DNA from: Subtercola sp.
GTDB taxonomy: Bacteria > Actinomycetota > Actinomycetes > Actinomycetales > Microbacteriaceae
Length of the DNA: 64,000 nt
Assembly: GCA_025463765.1 (NCBI GenBank)
Contig: JAODBC010000015.1
Coordinates: forward strand, 31,581 to 95,580
Direction: 5' to 3'
The notes beneath the pieces were generated by a model that was not told the origin of the DNA, did no database searches, and worked only from the letters and a program-made list of their open reading frames with translations. The translations under genes were made by a program, and so were the position numbers. Below, piece by piece: positions 25,771 through 33,659 of this stretch (position 1 is the stretch's first letter; every line of letters starts with the position of its first letter).

Positions 25771-27150
25771 TTACGGCGGGGTCCAGTCGTATCCGTCGAC
25801 GCCCCAGCAGATGAGCAGCCAGCCCCACTGAGCCGCCAGAAACACGATGACAAGCGCCACCCGGTAGATGCGCGACTTCGGCAGCGCTATCACGCCGAGC
25901 AGCGGGAAGAGAGGCATCAGCAGCCGGAACGTGCTCGACTGCGGAAAGAACACCGCGAGCAGATACACCGCGTACGCGATCAGCCAGAACCGCAGATCGA
26001 TCGGCAGCCGCCTGACGCCGCGTGTGGCCATCACCAGCGCGAACGTGATGACCAGCAGCACCACCACGATGGCCCCGGCGGGCGCCCCGAGCCACCAGTT
26101 GCCGCCCTGAATCCATGCCGTGAACGGCAGCAGCGGTGCGTAGCCGATGTAGGTGGCACGCCAGGCGAGTTCGGTCTCGGTGTACGCCGAGAAGTACCCC
26201 GTCGCGCCCCACGCGATCACGTTCCAGGCGATGCCCGCCAGCCCGCTGAAGACGGCCGCTGCGCCCACGAGCACCTGCTCGCGCACCGGGAACGGCTCGT
26301 TTTCGCGGCGCCGCCTCCACCACCGCCAGGCGAAGTGCATCACGAGCAGCAGGGCGAAAGCCAGCCCGCTCGGCCGCGTAAACGACATCACGAGAACGAT
26401 CGGAAACAGCAGCGCGTACCTTCGCTTGACCAGAAAGTACAGTGCCAGAGTGAGCAAGAAGATGAACATCGACTCCGCGTACGCCACCTGGAACATGGGC
26501 GACACCGGGCCGATGCAGAACAGCACCACCGCGAACATCGACGTTCCGGCCGGCAGCGCGATGCGCATCAGCTTGTAGAACACCAGCGCGGCACCTAGCC
26601 CGAAGGCGAGCGACACAATGACCGAGACGTACTCCCACGACGCCGTGGTGATGTCGCTGAGCCCGCGCACCAGAAACGGATACCCGGGCAGGAACGCCCA
26701 GGCGTTCTGGGCAATGTGTCCGTTCGTCTGCAGCGGCAGCTGACTCGGGTAACCCCAATACGCGATGATCTTGTACCAGGTGCCGTCCCAGATCGATGCG
26801 TAATCCCAGTACGAGGGTTGAGCACCCGTCCACGGGTTCTTGCCCTGCACGCTCGCGAGCACAAGCAGCATCGTCGTCGTGATCAGCCGCGCACCGGCGT
26901 AGATGATGATGACGCTCAGCCACCACCGCGAGTACCACCAGCGCGGCAGAAAACGGGGGCTCCGGATGCCCGGCTCAGCCCCCTCTGTCGACACCGCCCC
27001 GGCTTTCCGGTCGACGGTCGTGGGGTCGTCGCCGTTCCGGTCATCGGTCGTGGGGCCGTCGCCGTTCCGCTCGTCGCCGTTCCGGTCGTCGTTGTGCCGG
27101 TCGTCCGCGTTCCGGTCGTCGCCGTGCCGGTCGTCGACTGCGTACGTCAT
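25771..27150 (-). CDS. PIG-V-like membrane glycosyltransferase (putative mannosyltransferase)
   Basis: A 459-aa polytopic protein with about nine or ten transmembrane helices. The segment SIWDGTWYKIIAYWGYP after the first helix resembles the acidic loop motif of PIG-V/GT-C enzymes, which use polyprenyl-phosphate mannose; FLPGYPFLVR follows, as in relatives. Donor and acceptor are inferred from the family. The first 50 residues are a hydrophilic Asp/Asn/Arg repeat (DDRNG units) encoded by 15-bp repeats. The ATG at 27150 is 27 nt after the dapE stop, so it is probably in an operon with dapE. Confidence 0.75.
   Translation of the reverse strand: MTYAVDDRHGDDRNADDRHNDDRNGDERNGDGPTTDDRNGDDPTTVDRKAGAVSTEGAEPGIRSPRFLPRWWYSRWWLSVIIIYAGARLITTTMLLVLASVQGKNPWTGAQPSYWDYASIWDGTWYKIIAYWGYPSQLPLQTNGHIAQNAWAFLPGYPFLVRGLSDITTASWEYVSVIVSLAFGLGAALVFYKLMRIALPAGTSMFAVVLFCIGPVSPMFQVAYAESMFIFLLTLALYFLVKRRYALLFPIVLVMSFTRPSGLAFALLLVMHFAWRWWRRRRENEPFPVREQVLVGAAAVFSGLAGIAWNVIAWGATGYFSAYTETELAWRATYIGYAPLLPFTAWIQGGNWWLGAPAGAIVVVLLVITFALVMATRGVRRLPIDLRFWLIAYAVYLLAVFFPQSSTFRLLMPLFPLLGVIALPKSRIYRVALVIVFLAAQWGWLLICWGVDGYDWTPP
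27001..27135 (-). repeat. In-frame 15/30-bp tandem repeats at the N-terminus of the PIG-V-like gene
   Basis: Five 15-bp units of the type GCCGTTCCGGTCGTC (27061-27135) adjoin two 30-bp units (27001-27060). They encode DDRNG-type pentapeptides in a charged cytoplasmic N-terminus. Confidence 0.88.
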
Positions 27151-27177
27151 CGTCGAACGCCTCGAGGCCGTGTCGCC

Positions 27178-28275
27178 CTAGCCACGCGTCAGCCAGACCC
27201 GCAGAGCGTCTTCGCAGTCGGTGATCTGGCTCACCAGCACTCGCTCGTCGTCGGCGTGCGCCTTGAGCGGATCGCCCGGCCCGAAGTTCACCGCGGGCAT
27301 CCCGAGTGCCGAGAAGCGAGCGACATCGGTCCAGCCGTACTTCGGTTTGGCTTCGCCGCCCACCGCGGCCAGAAACTGCTGCGCCAGCGGGGCGTCGAGC
27401 CCCGGTCTCGCACCTTCAGCCAGGTCGACGACGGTGATGTCGTACTCGCCGAACAGCTCGTGCATGTGTGCGATGGCCTCGTCGCCCGAGCGGTTCGGCG
27501 CGAAACGGTAGTTGATGTGCACCATGGCCTCGTCGGGAATGATGTTGCCCGCGACTCCGCCGCTGATGCCCACAGCATTCAGTCCCTCGCGATACACCAG
27601 CCCGTCGACCTCGACCTCGCGCGCCCGATAGCCGGCAAGCGTGTTCAGAATGGGCGCGAGCTTGTGCACGGCGTTGTCACCGACCCAGCCGCGGGCAGAG
27701 TGGGCCCGCAGCCCGAAAGTGCGCACCTCGATGCGCAGATTGCCGTTGCAGCCGCCCTCGATCTGCGAGTTGCTCGGCTCGCCGAGAATCGCGAAGTCGC
27801 CCACGAAGAGGTCGGGCCGGTTCGCGGCCAGCCGGCCGAGGCCGTTCAGGGCGGCGGAGACCTCTTCGTGGTCGTACCACATCCACGTCAGGTCGACACT
27901 GGGGTCGGCGAGCTCTGCCGCGAGCTTCAGCTGCACGGCGACACCCGCCTTCATGTCGACGGTTCCGCGGCCCCAGAGGTACTCGCCGCCGTCAATGGTC
28001 TCGAAGTGCGTCGGCAGGTTGTTGTTGAGCGGAACGGTATCGATATGCCCAGCGATCACCACGCGCTGTTCGCGCCCGAGATTCGTGCGGGCGACGACGG
28101 TGTCGCCGTCGCGAATGATCTCCAGGTGCGCTAACCCTTCGAGGCTCTGCACGATGGCGTCGGCCAGCGTGGTCTCGTTGCCGGAGACCGACTCGATGTC
28201 GCAGATCTGCCGGGTCAGGTCGATCGACGACGCCCCCAGGTCGAGCACGGGCAGAGCGATGTCGGTCGAAGCCAT
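27178..28275 (-). CDS. dapE: Succinyl-diaminopimelate desuccinylase
   Basis: M20 family zinc hydrolase that removes succinate from N-succinyl-LL-diaminopimelate in lysine and cell-wall synthesis. Metal and catalytic residues are in AGHIDTVP, GRGTVDMKAG, DHEEVSA and LGEPSNSQ; the last ligand is in NFGPGDPLKAHADDE. Length 365 aa. The ATG is at 28275. dapD lies divergently 700 bp away and dapC at 31.5 kb, so three succinylase-branch genes cluster here. It is probably the first gene of an operon with the PIG-V-like gene. Confidence 0.93.
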   Translation of the reverse strand: MASTDIALPVLDLGASSIDLTRQICDIESVSGNETTLADAIVQSLEGLAHLEIIRDGDTVVARTNLGREQRVVIAGHIDTVPLNNNLPTHFETIDGGEYLWGRGTVDMKAGVAVQLKLAAELADPSVDLTWMWYDHEEVSAALNGLGRLAANRPDLFVGDFAILGEPSNSQIEGGCNGNLRIEVRTFGLRAHSARGWVGDNAVHKLAPILNTLAGYRAREVEVDGLVYREGLNAVGISGGVAGNIIPDEAMVHINYRFAPNRSGDEAIAHMHELFGEYDITVVDLAEGARPGLDAPLAQQFLAAVGGEAKPKYGWTDVARFSALGMPAVNFGPGDPLKAHADDERVLVSQITDCEDALRVWLTRG

Positions 28276-28355
28276 GCCACAAGTTTACGGTGCCGCGCCT
28301 GAACACTTCGGTTCGTGCGTTCACGTTGCCCTAAAGCCCCTTCGCGACGGCCTCG

Positions 28356-28373
28356 AGGTGCATCTGCGCAACC
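28356..28373 (+). repeat. Single arm of the GGTGCATTCGCGCAACC repeat family
   Basis: AGGTGCATCTGCGCAACC differs by only two adjacent bases from the arm at 17270-17287. No complementary arm is seen next to it. Confidence 0.7.
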
Positions 28374-28396
28374 TCCGTGTGACAGTGCGCGTGGCC

Positions 28397-28494
28397 GTGC
28401 GCTGTGCGTCGCGCGCCGTGCGCTGTGCACTGTGCGTCGTGCGTCGTGCGTCGTGCGCTGTGCGTCGTGCGCTGTGCGTCGTGCGTCGTGCGTC
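28397..28494 (+). repeat. Heptamer tandem array (14 units of GTGCGTC/GTGCGCT)
   Basis: Fourteen consecutive 7-bp units, mostly GTGCGTC or GTGCGCT, with two variant units. It lies in the dapE-dapD divergent region. Because 7 is not divisible by three, all frames are open across it, which creates spurious ORFs rich in Val-Arg-Arg-Ala. Confidence 0.92.
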
Positions 28495-28529
28495 GAGGGA
28501 CATGGGCGCGGCCGCGGCCGGGCGCCGCA

Positions 28530-28600
28530 GGACTTTCGTCGGAGCACAGCCGCCATCCCCGCAATACGTCGGTATGCGTGCTCAGCTCCGCCGAAAGTCC
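28530..28600. repeat. 71-bp hairpin element between minisatellites
   Basis: Arms 28530-28545 (GGACTTTCGTCGGAGC) and 28585-28600 match at 15 of 16 positions. A smaller stem (CAATAC GTCG GTATGC) sits in the loop. It could be a small mobile or regulatory hairpin; no gene is associated. Confidence 0.6.
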
Positions 28601-28920
28601 CACGGAGCGGGCGGGCGGCAGCACGGCAGCAACAGCAGGGGTGCGGCAGGAGCGCGGTGGCGGCAACGCGGCAGCAGCAGCGCGGTGGCGGCGGGAGCGG
28701 CAGCAACAGCACGGGTGCGGCGGGAGCGGCAGCAGCAGCGGGCGGGCGGCAGAGCGGCAGCAGCAGCGGGCCGGCGGCAGCGCGGCAGCAGCAGCAGCAG
28801 CGACGAGCGGGCGGCAAAGCGGCAGCAGCAGCGCCGTAGCGGCAGGAGCGGCGGCAGCGCGGTGGCGGCAGGAGCGGCGGCAGCACGGCGGCGTCAGCAC
28901 CGCAGCAGCGCGGCGACCCG
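28601..28920. repeat. Degenerate GCGGCAGCAG-rich minisatellite
   Basis: About 320 bp made of GCGGCAGCAG, GGGCGGGCGGCA and GCAGGAGCGGCGG variants, with almost no T. Open frames across it give Ala/Ala/Gly/Ser or Cys-rich runs without family resemblance, so I treat it as non-coding. It fills most of the 698-bp dapE-dapD intergenic region. Confidence 0.85.
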
Positions 28921-28973
28921 CACGCACATCCGGCCCGGCCACCGGCGAGTGGCCGCGGCGCTAGCCTGGAAGC

Positions 28974-29957
28974 ATGAACGCCGCCGCACCTGCCGCCACC
29001 CCCGCGCCCGCCACCTTCGCCTGGGGTTACGGCCTCGCCACCTATGCCGCCGACGGAACCGTGCTCGACACCTGGTACCCCACCCCGCGCCTCGGCCGGC
29101 TGAGCGACGCCGCCGAACCGTGGGTCGTGCCCGCCGAGCTCGAAGAGGTGCAGGGGCCGGATGCCCGGCGCAACGTGCACGTCGAAGTGGTGACGGTCGA
29201 GATCGACCTCACCAGGCCTCCGCAGTCGACCTCCGACGCGTACCTGCGGCTGCACCTGCTCTCGCACCTGCTGGTGGCCCCGAACACCATCAACCTCGAC
29301 GGCATCTTCGCGCACCTGCCCATCGTGGTGTGGACCAACGCCGGCCCCGTCTCGCCCGCCGACTTCGACCGGTTGCGCCCTACCCTGCAGCGGCACGGAA
29401 TCTCGGCGCACGGCATCGACAAGTTCCCCCGCCTTCTCGACTATGTGAGCCCCGAGCGGGTACGCATCGCGGATGCCTCGCGAGTGCGTCTCGGCGCCCA
29501 CCTCGCCCCCGGCACCACCGTCATGCACGAGGGCTTCGTGAACTACAACGCGGGCACCCTGGGAACCTCGATGGTCGAAGGCCGCATCTCACAAGGAGTC
29601 GTGGTGGGCGACGGTTCGGATGTGGGCGGCGGAGCATCCATCATGGGAACACTCTCAGGCGGCGGCACCCAGCGCGTCGCCATCGGCGAACGGGCGCTGC
29701 TCGGGGCCAACTCGGGCGTCGGAATCTCGATCGGCGACGACACCGTGGTCGAGGCCGGCCTCTACGTGACCGCAGGTACCAAAGTAGTGCTCGTCGGAGC
29801 GCCCCCGAAGGCCGACGGCACCACGCCCACGACGAAGGCCGTCGCGCTCTCAGGCGTGCCAAACCTGCTCTTTCGCCGCAACTCGGTCTCGGGCGCCGTC
29901 GAAGTGCTCTCGCGCACCGGCGCCGGCGTCACCCTCAACGCCACCCTGCACGCCTGA
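28974..29957 (+). CDS. dapD: Tetrahydrodipicolinate N-succinyltransferase
   Basis: Transfers succinyl from succinyl-CoA to tetrahydrodipicolinate, the first step of the succinylase branch. The 327-aa actinobacterial form has an N-terminal mixed domain and a left-handed beta-helix of hexapeptide repeats from about residue 165 ([18 protein letters not shown], then [20 protein letters not shown]). The helix forms the trimer active site. TAGCCT at 28962-28967 is 6 nt before the ATG, suggesting a leaderless transcript starting just downstream of the minisatellite. Confidence 0.93.
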   Translation: MNAAAPAATPAPATFAWGYGLATYAADGTVLDTWYPTPRLGRLSDAAEPWVVPAELEEVQGPDARRNVHVEVVTVEIDLTRPPQSTSDAYLRLHLLSHLLVAPNTINLDGIFAHLPIVVWTNAGPVSPADFDRLRPTLQRHGISAHGIDKFPRLLDYVSPERVRIADASRVRLGAHLAPGTTVMHEGFVNYNAGTLGTSMVEGRISQGVVVGDGSDVGGGASIMGTLSGGGTQRVAIGERALLGANSGVGISIGDDTVVEAGLYVTAGTKVVLVGAPPKADGTTPTTKAVALSGVPNLLFRRNSVSGAVEVLSRTGAGVTLNATLHA

Positions 29958-29973
29958 CCCGGAACCAGCGCGC

Positions 29974-30021
29974 GTTGCGCAAAAACACCCCCACGGGCGA
30001 GCGGAGGTGCTTTTGCGCAAC
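29974..30021. repeat. Hairpin of the GGTGCATTCGCGCAACC family between dapD and gltA
   Basis: Left arm 29974-29989 (GTTGCGCAAAAACACC) and right arm 30006-30021 match at 15 of 16 positions around a loop containing GGGCGAGCGG, which resembles the loop of the element at 17238. It starts 17 nt after the dapD stop and may act as a terminator. Confidence 0.82.
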
Positions 30022-30055
30022 CCGCGAGGTGTAACGCCGGATGTGCGGGCGCGGG

Positions 30056-30139
30056 TCAGCGGTCGCGGATCGGCGGGCGCGGATCAGCGGGCGTGAGTCA
30101 GCGGTCGTGGGTCAGCGGTCGCGAATCAGCGCTTCGGAA
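30056..30139 (-). repeat. 14-bp tandem repeat beginning at the gltA stop codon (six units)
   Basis: Six 14-bp units starting at 30056, 30070, 30084, 30098, 30112 and 30126, consensus TCAGCGGTCGCGGA. The unit at 30126 begins exactly with the gltA stop (TCA, read TGA). Five of six units carry this TCA. With a 14-bp period the TGA is offered in all three frames. Confidence 0.93.
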
Positions 30140-31421
30140 AGTCGCGCAGCGGCGGCCCCACATAGAGCTGCTGCGGGCGCCCGATCTTGGTGGCGGGGTC
30201 GAGCTGCATCTCGCGCCACTGGGCGATCCAGCCCGGAAGGCGCCCGATGGCGAAGAGCACCGTGAACATGCGGGTCGGAAAACCCATCGCCTTGTAGATG
30301 ACGCCCGTGTAGAAGTCGACGGTCGGGTAGAGCCTGCGCGTTATGAAGTAGTCGTCTGCTAGTGCAATCGCCTCGAGCTCTTTGGCGATGTCGAGCAGAT
30401 CGTCTTTGACGCCGAGCGCCGCGAGCACCTCGTCGGCCGACTCTTTGACAAGAGCAGCCCTCGGGTCGTAGTTCTTGTAGACCCGGTGACCGAAGCCCAT
30501 CAGCCGCACTCCGGCCTCTTTGTTCTTGACGCGCTCGACGAACTTCTCGACGCCTTCGCCCGAGTCGCGGATCTGCGCCAGCATGGTCAGCACAGCCTCG
30601 TTCGCCCCGCCGTGCAGCGGGCCGTACAACGCGTTGATGCCCGCCGAGATCGAGGCGAACATGTTGGCCTCGGTCGAACCCACGAGGCGAACAGTCGAGG
30701 TCGACGCGTTCTGCTCGTGGTCTTCGTGCAAGATCAACAGGCGTTCCAGCGCCTTCGACAGCACCGGGTTGGCCACGTACGGCTCGGCCATGGTGCCGAA
30801 GTTCAGCCGCAAGAAGTTGTCGATGAAGCTGAGCGAGTTGTCGGGGTAGAGAAACGCCTGCCCCAGGCTCTTCTTGTGCGCGTACGCAGCCATCACCGGC
30901 AGCTTCGCCAGCAACCGGATGGTCGAAATCTCGACGTGTTCGGGGTTACGCGGGTCGAGCGAGTCTTGGTAGTACGTCGACAGCGCCGAGATGCCGGCCG
31001 AGAGCACCGACATCGGGTGGGCGTTGTGCGGTAGGGCGTCGAAGAACCGCTTGAGATCTTCGTGCAGCAGCGTGTGGTGCCGAATCTCGTTGTCGAACTT
31101 TTCGAGCTGATCTGGCGTCGGCAACTCGCCGTAGATCAGCAGCCAGGCCGTCTCGAGGTACGTCGAGTTCTCGGCGAGCTGGTCGATGGGGTATCCGCGG
31201 TAGCGCAGAATGCCCTTGTCGCCGTCGATGTACGTGATGCTCGACCGGGTCGCCGACGTGTTGACGAATCCGTAGTCGAGGGTGGTCAGACCGGTCTGCT
31301 TCGTCAGCGTCGACAGATCGATAGACGAGGCGCCTGCGACGCTTGGAAGTATCGGGAATTCGGCGGTGCCCCCGGGGAACGTCAGCGTCGCTTTTTGCTG
31401 CTGGCCATCAGTGTCGCCCAC
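30126..31421 (-). CDS. gltA: Citrate synthase
   Basis: Condenses acetyl-CoA and oxaloacetate at entry to the TCA cycle. Active-site regions are HGGANEAVL and MGFGHRVYKNYDPRA (His residues), and GDKGILRYRGYPIDQLA is a type II hallmark. I chose the GTG at 31421 (product begins GDTDGQQQKATL) because AAGGAGG is placed 5 nt upstream; an ATG at 31445 in the same frame lies on the other side of that RBS. This gives 431 aa. The stop seeds a 14-bp tandem array. It is convergent with dapD. Confidence 0.93.
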   Translation of the reverse strand: MGDTDGQQQKATLTFPGGTAEFPILPSVAGASSIDLSTLTKQTGLTTLDYGFVNTSATRSSITYIDGDKGILRYRGYPIDQLAENSTYLETAWLLIYGELPTPDQLEKFDNEIRHHTLLHEDLKRFFDALPHNAHPMSVLSAGISALSTYYQDSLDPRNPEHVEISTIRLLAKLPVMAAYAHKKSLGQAFLYPDNSLSFIDNFLRLNFGTMAEPYVANPVLSKALERLLILHEDHEQNASTSTVRLVGSTEANMFASISAGINALYGPLHGGANEAVLTMLAQIRDSGEGVEKFVERVKNKEAGVRLMGFGHRVYKNYDPRAALVKESADEVLAALGVKDDLLDIAKELEAIALADDYFITRRLYPTVDFYTGVIYKAMGFPTRMFTVLFAIGRLPGWIAQWREMQLDPATKIGRPQQLYVGPPLRDFPKR

Positions 31422-31474
31422 GGCGCCTCCTTGTGCGTTTAACATGAACCGGTGAACGTTGTTACGGTCTCAGC

Positions 31475-32611
31475 CTAAACGACCGGGCGAGTATCTCGAT
31501 GCCGAGATACTTCGCGCAGTCGGGTCACGGCCGCTTCGATGCGTTCATCGGTCGCGGTCAGCGAAAAACGAACATGATCAGGATAGTGCTCGCCGTAGAA
31601 CACCCCGGGCCCGGCGACGATTCCGAGCTCGGCCAGTTCGGCGATGTTCTGCCAGCAGTCGCGCCCGTCGGTCGCCCACAGATAGAGCCCGGCTTCGCTT
31701 CGATCGATGCGGAATCCGCACTGCTCGAGCGCCGGCTTCAGCGCCGCGCGCCGCGCACGGTACAGCTCCTTCTGAGCCTGCACGTGAGCGTCATCGCCCA
31801 GAGCCACGGTCATGGCCGTCTGCACCGGCGCCGGCGGCATCATTCCGGCCTGCTTGCGCACATTCAGCAGTTGTGCGATCAGCGCCGCGTCGCCCGCGAT
31901 GAACGCCGCCCGGTACCCGGCGAGGTTCGACTGCTTGCTGAGGGAGTATGCCGCGAGCACGTTGGTCGTGTCACCGCCGGTGACACGCGGGTCGAGGATG
32001 CTCGGCACCGGTTCATCGGCCCAGCGCCCCTCCCACCCCAGCTCGGCGTAACATTCGTCGTCGACGATGATCGCCCCGAGTTCGCGGGCCCGCGCCACGG
32101 CGGCCGACAGCTGCTGCACGTCGAGCACACTGCCGTCGGGGTTGCCCGGCGAGTTGAGCCAGACGAGCTTCGTGCCCTCGGGCCACTCGGCAGGATCATC
32201 CGCTGCGAGCGAACGAGCTCCAGCGATCGTCGCACCGATGGCGTAGGTGGGGTACGCGGCCCGTGGATGCACGACGATGTCACTCTCGCCGAGCCCCAGC
32301 ATGAACGGCAGCCAGGCCACCAGCTCTTTCGAACCGATGGTGGGCAGCACTTGCGCTTCGGTGAGGCCGGGCACCGACCGGCGCCTGGCGAACCAGTCGA
32401 CGATGGCCGCACGCAGCGCGGGTGTTCCGGCCGTCTGAGGGTAGGAGTGGGCATCCGTCGCCGCCGCCAGCGCCTCACGAATGAGCGCGGGGGTCGGGTC
32501 GACCGGCGAGCCGATAGAAAGGTCGACGATGCCACCCGGATGCTCGGCGGCCCGCGCCACGAACGGGTTCATCTGCTCCCACGGGTAGTCGGGAAGCGCA
32601 GCGAGACTCAT
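31475..32611 (-). CDS. dapC: Succinyldiaminopimelate transaminase
   Basis: PLP-dependent class I/II aminotransferase that makes N-succinyl-LL-diaminopimelate. The PLP lysine is in AAYSLSKQSNLAGYR, the cofactor Asp in IIVDDECYAEL, and the substrate Arg in DHVRFSLTA. Length 378 aa. The ferredoxin gene lies 28 nt upstream on the same strand, the fdxC-dapC pairing I recall from M. tuberculosis Rv1177-Rv1178. With dapD and dapE nearby, the succinylase route to diaminopimelate is nearly complete here. Confidence 0.92.
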   Translation of the reverse strand: MSLAALPDYPWEQMNPFVARAAEHPGGIVDLSIGSPVDPTPALIREALAAATDAHSYPQTAGTPALRAAIVDWFARRRSVPGLTEAQVLPTIGSKELVAWLPFMLGLGESDIVVHPRAAYPTYAIGATIAGARSLAADDPAEWPEGTKLVWLNSPGNPDGSVLDVQQLSAAVARARELGAIIVDDECYAELGWEGRWADEPVPSILDPRVTGGDTTNVLAAYSLSKQSNLAGYRAAFIAGDAALIAQLLNVRKQAGMMPPAPVQTAMTVALGDDAHVQAQKELYRARRAALKPALEQCGFRIDRSEAGLYLWATDGRDCWQNIAELAELGIVAGPGVFYGEHYPDHVRFSLTATDERIEAAVTRLREVSRHRDTRPVV

Positions 32612-32639
32612 TGACGGGTGCGAGTTCTAGACGAGGGTT

Positions 32640-32966
32640 CTAGACGTGCTCGCCCTGCGGCGGCAGAGCAGAGATGACGGGGTGGTCTTTGGCGATCACG
32701 CCGACCTTCGCCGCGCCGCCCGGCGAACCCAGGTCGTTGAAGAACTCGACGTTGGCCTTGTAGTAGTCCGCCCACTCTTCGGGCAGGTCGTCTTCGTAAT
32801 AGATGGCCTCGACCGGGCACACGGGTTCGCAGGCACCGCAGTCGACGCACTCGTCGGGGTGGATGTACAGCGACCGTTCACCCTCGTAGATGCAGTCGAC
32901 GGGGCATTCGTCGATGCACGCCCGGTCTTTAACATCGACACACGGCAAGGCGATGACATAGGTCAC
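32640..32966 (-). CDS. fdxA: 7Fe ferredoxin (3Fe-4S/4Fe-4S)
   Basis: Small electron carrier of 108 aa. Cluster cysteines are in CVDVKDRACIDECPVDCI and CVDCGACEPVCPVEAI, the spacing of seven-iron FdxA-type ferredoxins; an acidic C-terminal extension with EEWADYY follows, typical of the group. GAAGGGATTTCACCAC precedes the ATG at 32966 and holds a GAAGGGA ribosome binding site. It leads the fdxA-dapC operon. Confidence 0.93.
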   Translation of the reverse strand: MTYVIALPCVDVKDRACIDECPVDCIYEGERSLYIHPDECVDCGACEPVCPVEAIYYEDDLPEEWADYYKANVEFFNDLGSPGGAAKVGVIAKDHPVISALPPQGEHV

Positions 32967-33003
32967 TGTGGTGAAATCCCTTCGAAGCAGAACGCAGTCA
33001 AGT

Positions 33004-33522
33004 CTATTCGCTCGGTACGACAGGCTCTGCCGCTGGCGCAGATGGGGTATGGATGCCCGGGGCGGGCGTTCGGCGCGCGATGCGGTTCGGCCAGGCCAGC
33101 ACGATGAGCGACACGATGGTGGGCGCGAAGGTCCAGATGTACCCGTACACGTTGGCGGGGATGAGCACCGAACCGCCGGGGCTCGTCAGCGTCAGTGCGG
33201 CGACGATGCCGACCAGCCCGATGGCGGCGAGCAGTGCGAGGGTGCGGGTCGGCAAGATCAGCCGAAGCCCCACGAGCAGCAGGATGCTCGCCAGAATGGC
33301 CATGATGAGGCCGATCGGCAGCGTGAACCAGCCGAACACGCTGATCGTCGCCTGATTGACCACGGTGCCGATCATGCCGAAGACCACGCCCAGAAGCAGT
33401 GCCACGACCCAGCTGCCGACCCGCACCAGCCACGATTCGCCGACCGGCGGCTCGGCCACGCCGAATTCGCTGACGCGAACCTCGCCGGGCCCACCCGACG
33501 GGGCGGATTCTGCAAGCGACAT
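33004..33522 (-). CDS. Membrane protein with four predicted TM segments, function unknown
   Basis: A 172-aa protein (ATG at 33522, AAAGG 9 nt upstream; a GTG one codon earlier is possible). After about 35 polar residues come four hydrophobic helices (VVALLLGVVFGMIGTVV, LPIGLIMAILASILLLVGL, LALLAAIGLVGIVAALTL, FAPTIVSLIVLAW) and a Pro/Ala-rich tail. This resembles DUF6113-type actinobacterial proteins. No catalytic motif is visible. It lies 37 nt upstream of fdxA on the same strand and may be co-transcribed. Confidence 0.75.
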   Translation of the reverse strand: MSLAESAPSGGPGEVRVSEFGVAEPPVGESWLVRVGSWVVALLLGVVFGMIGTVVNQATISVFGWFTLPIGLIMAILASILLLVGLRLILPTRTLALLAAIGLVGIVAALTLTSPGGSVLIPANVYGYIWTFAPTIVSLIVLAWPNRIARRTPAPGIHTPSAPAAEPVVPSE

Positions 33523-33659
33523 CACAATTGCCTTTCGTTCTTGCCCTCAATTTAGCGAGGCTACCTGAACGCTGTACCGTGAAAGGGGCAATGGTGCCGC
33601 CCCAGCCATTCGAGAACTCGGCAATCCGGCATCTCAAGCGACCCACACGGAGACCATTC

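Noticed and set aside
25526..26938. 470-codon minus-strand frame that joins the DUF3117 protein to upstream sequence
   Set aside because: Only the last 57 codons match DUF3117 and have an own RBS; the rest is out of frame with the PIG-V-like gene.
28215..29528. Cys/Arg/Leu-rich minus-strand frames across the minisatellite
   Set aside because: The composition reflects GCAGCAGC-type repeats in one frame. There is no RBS and no conserved pattern.
27641..30034. 797-codon open frame on the plus strand across the minisatellite
   Set aside because: Overlaps dapE in antisense and dapD in another frame; its middle part is pure repeat translation.
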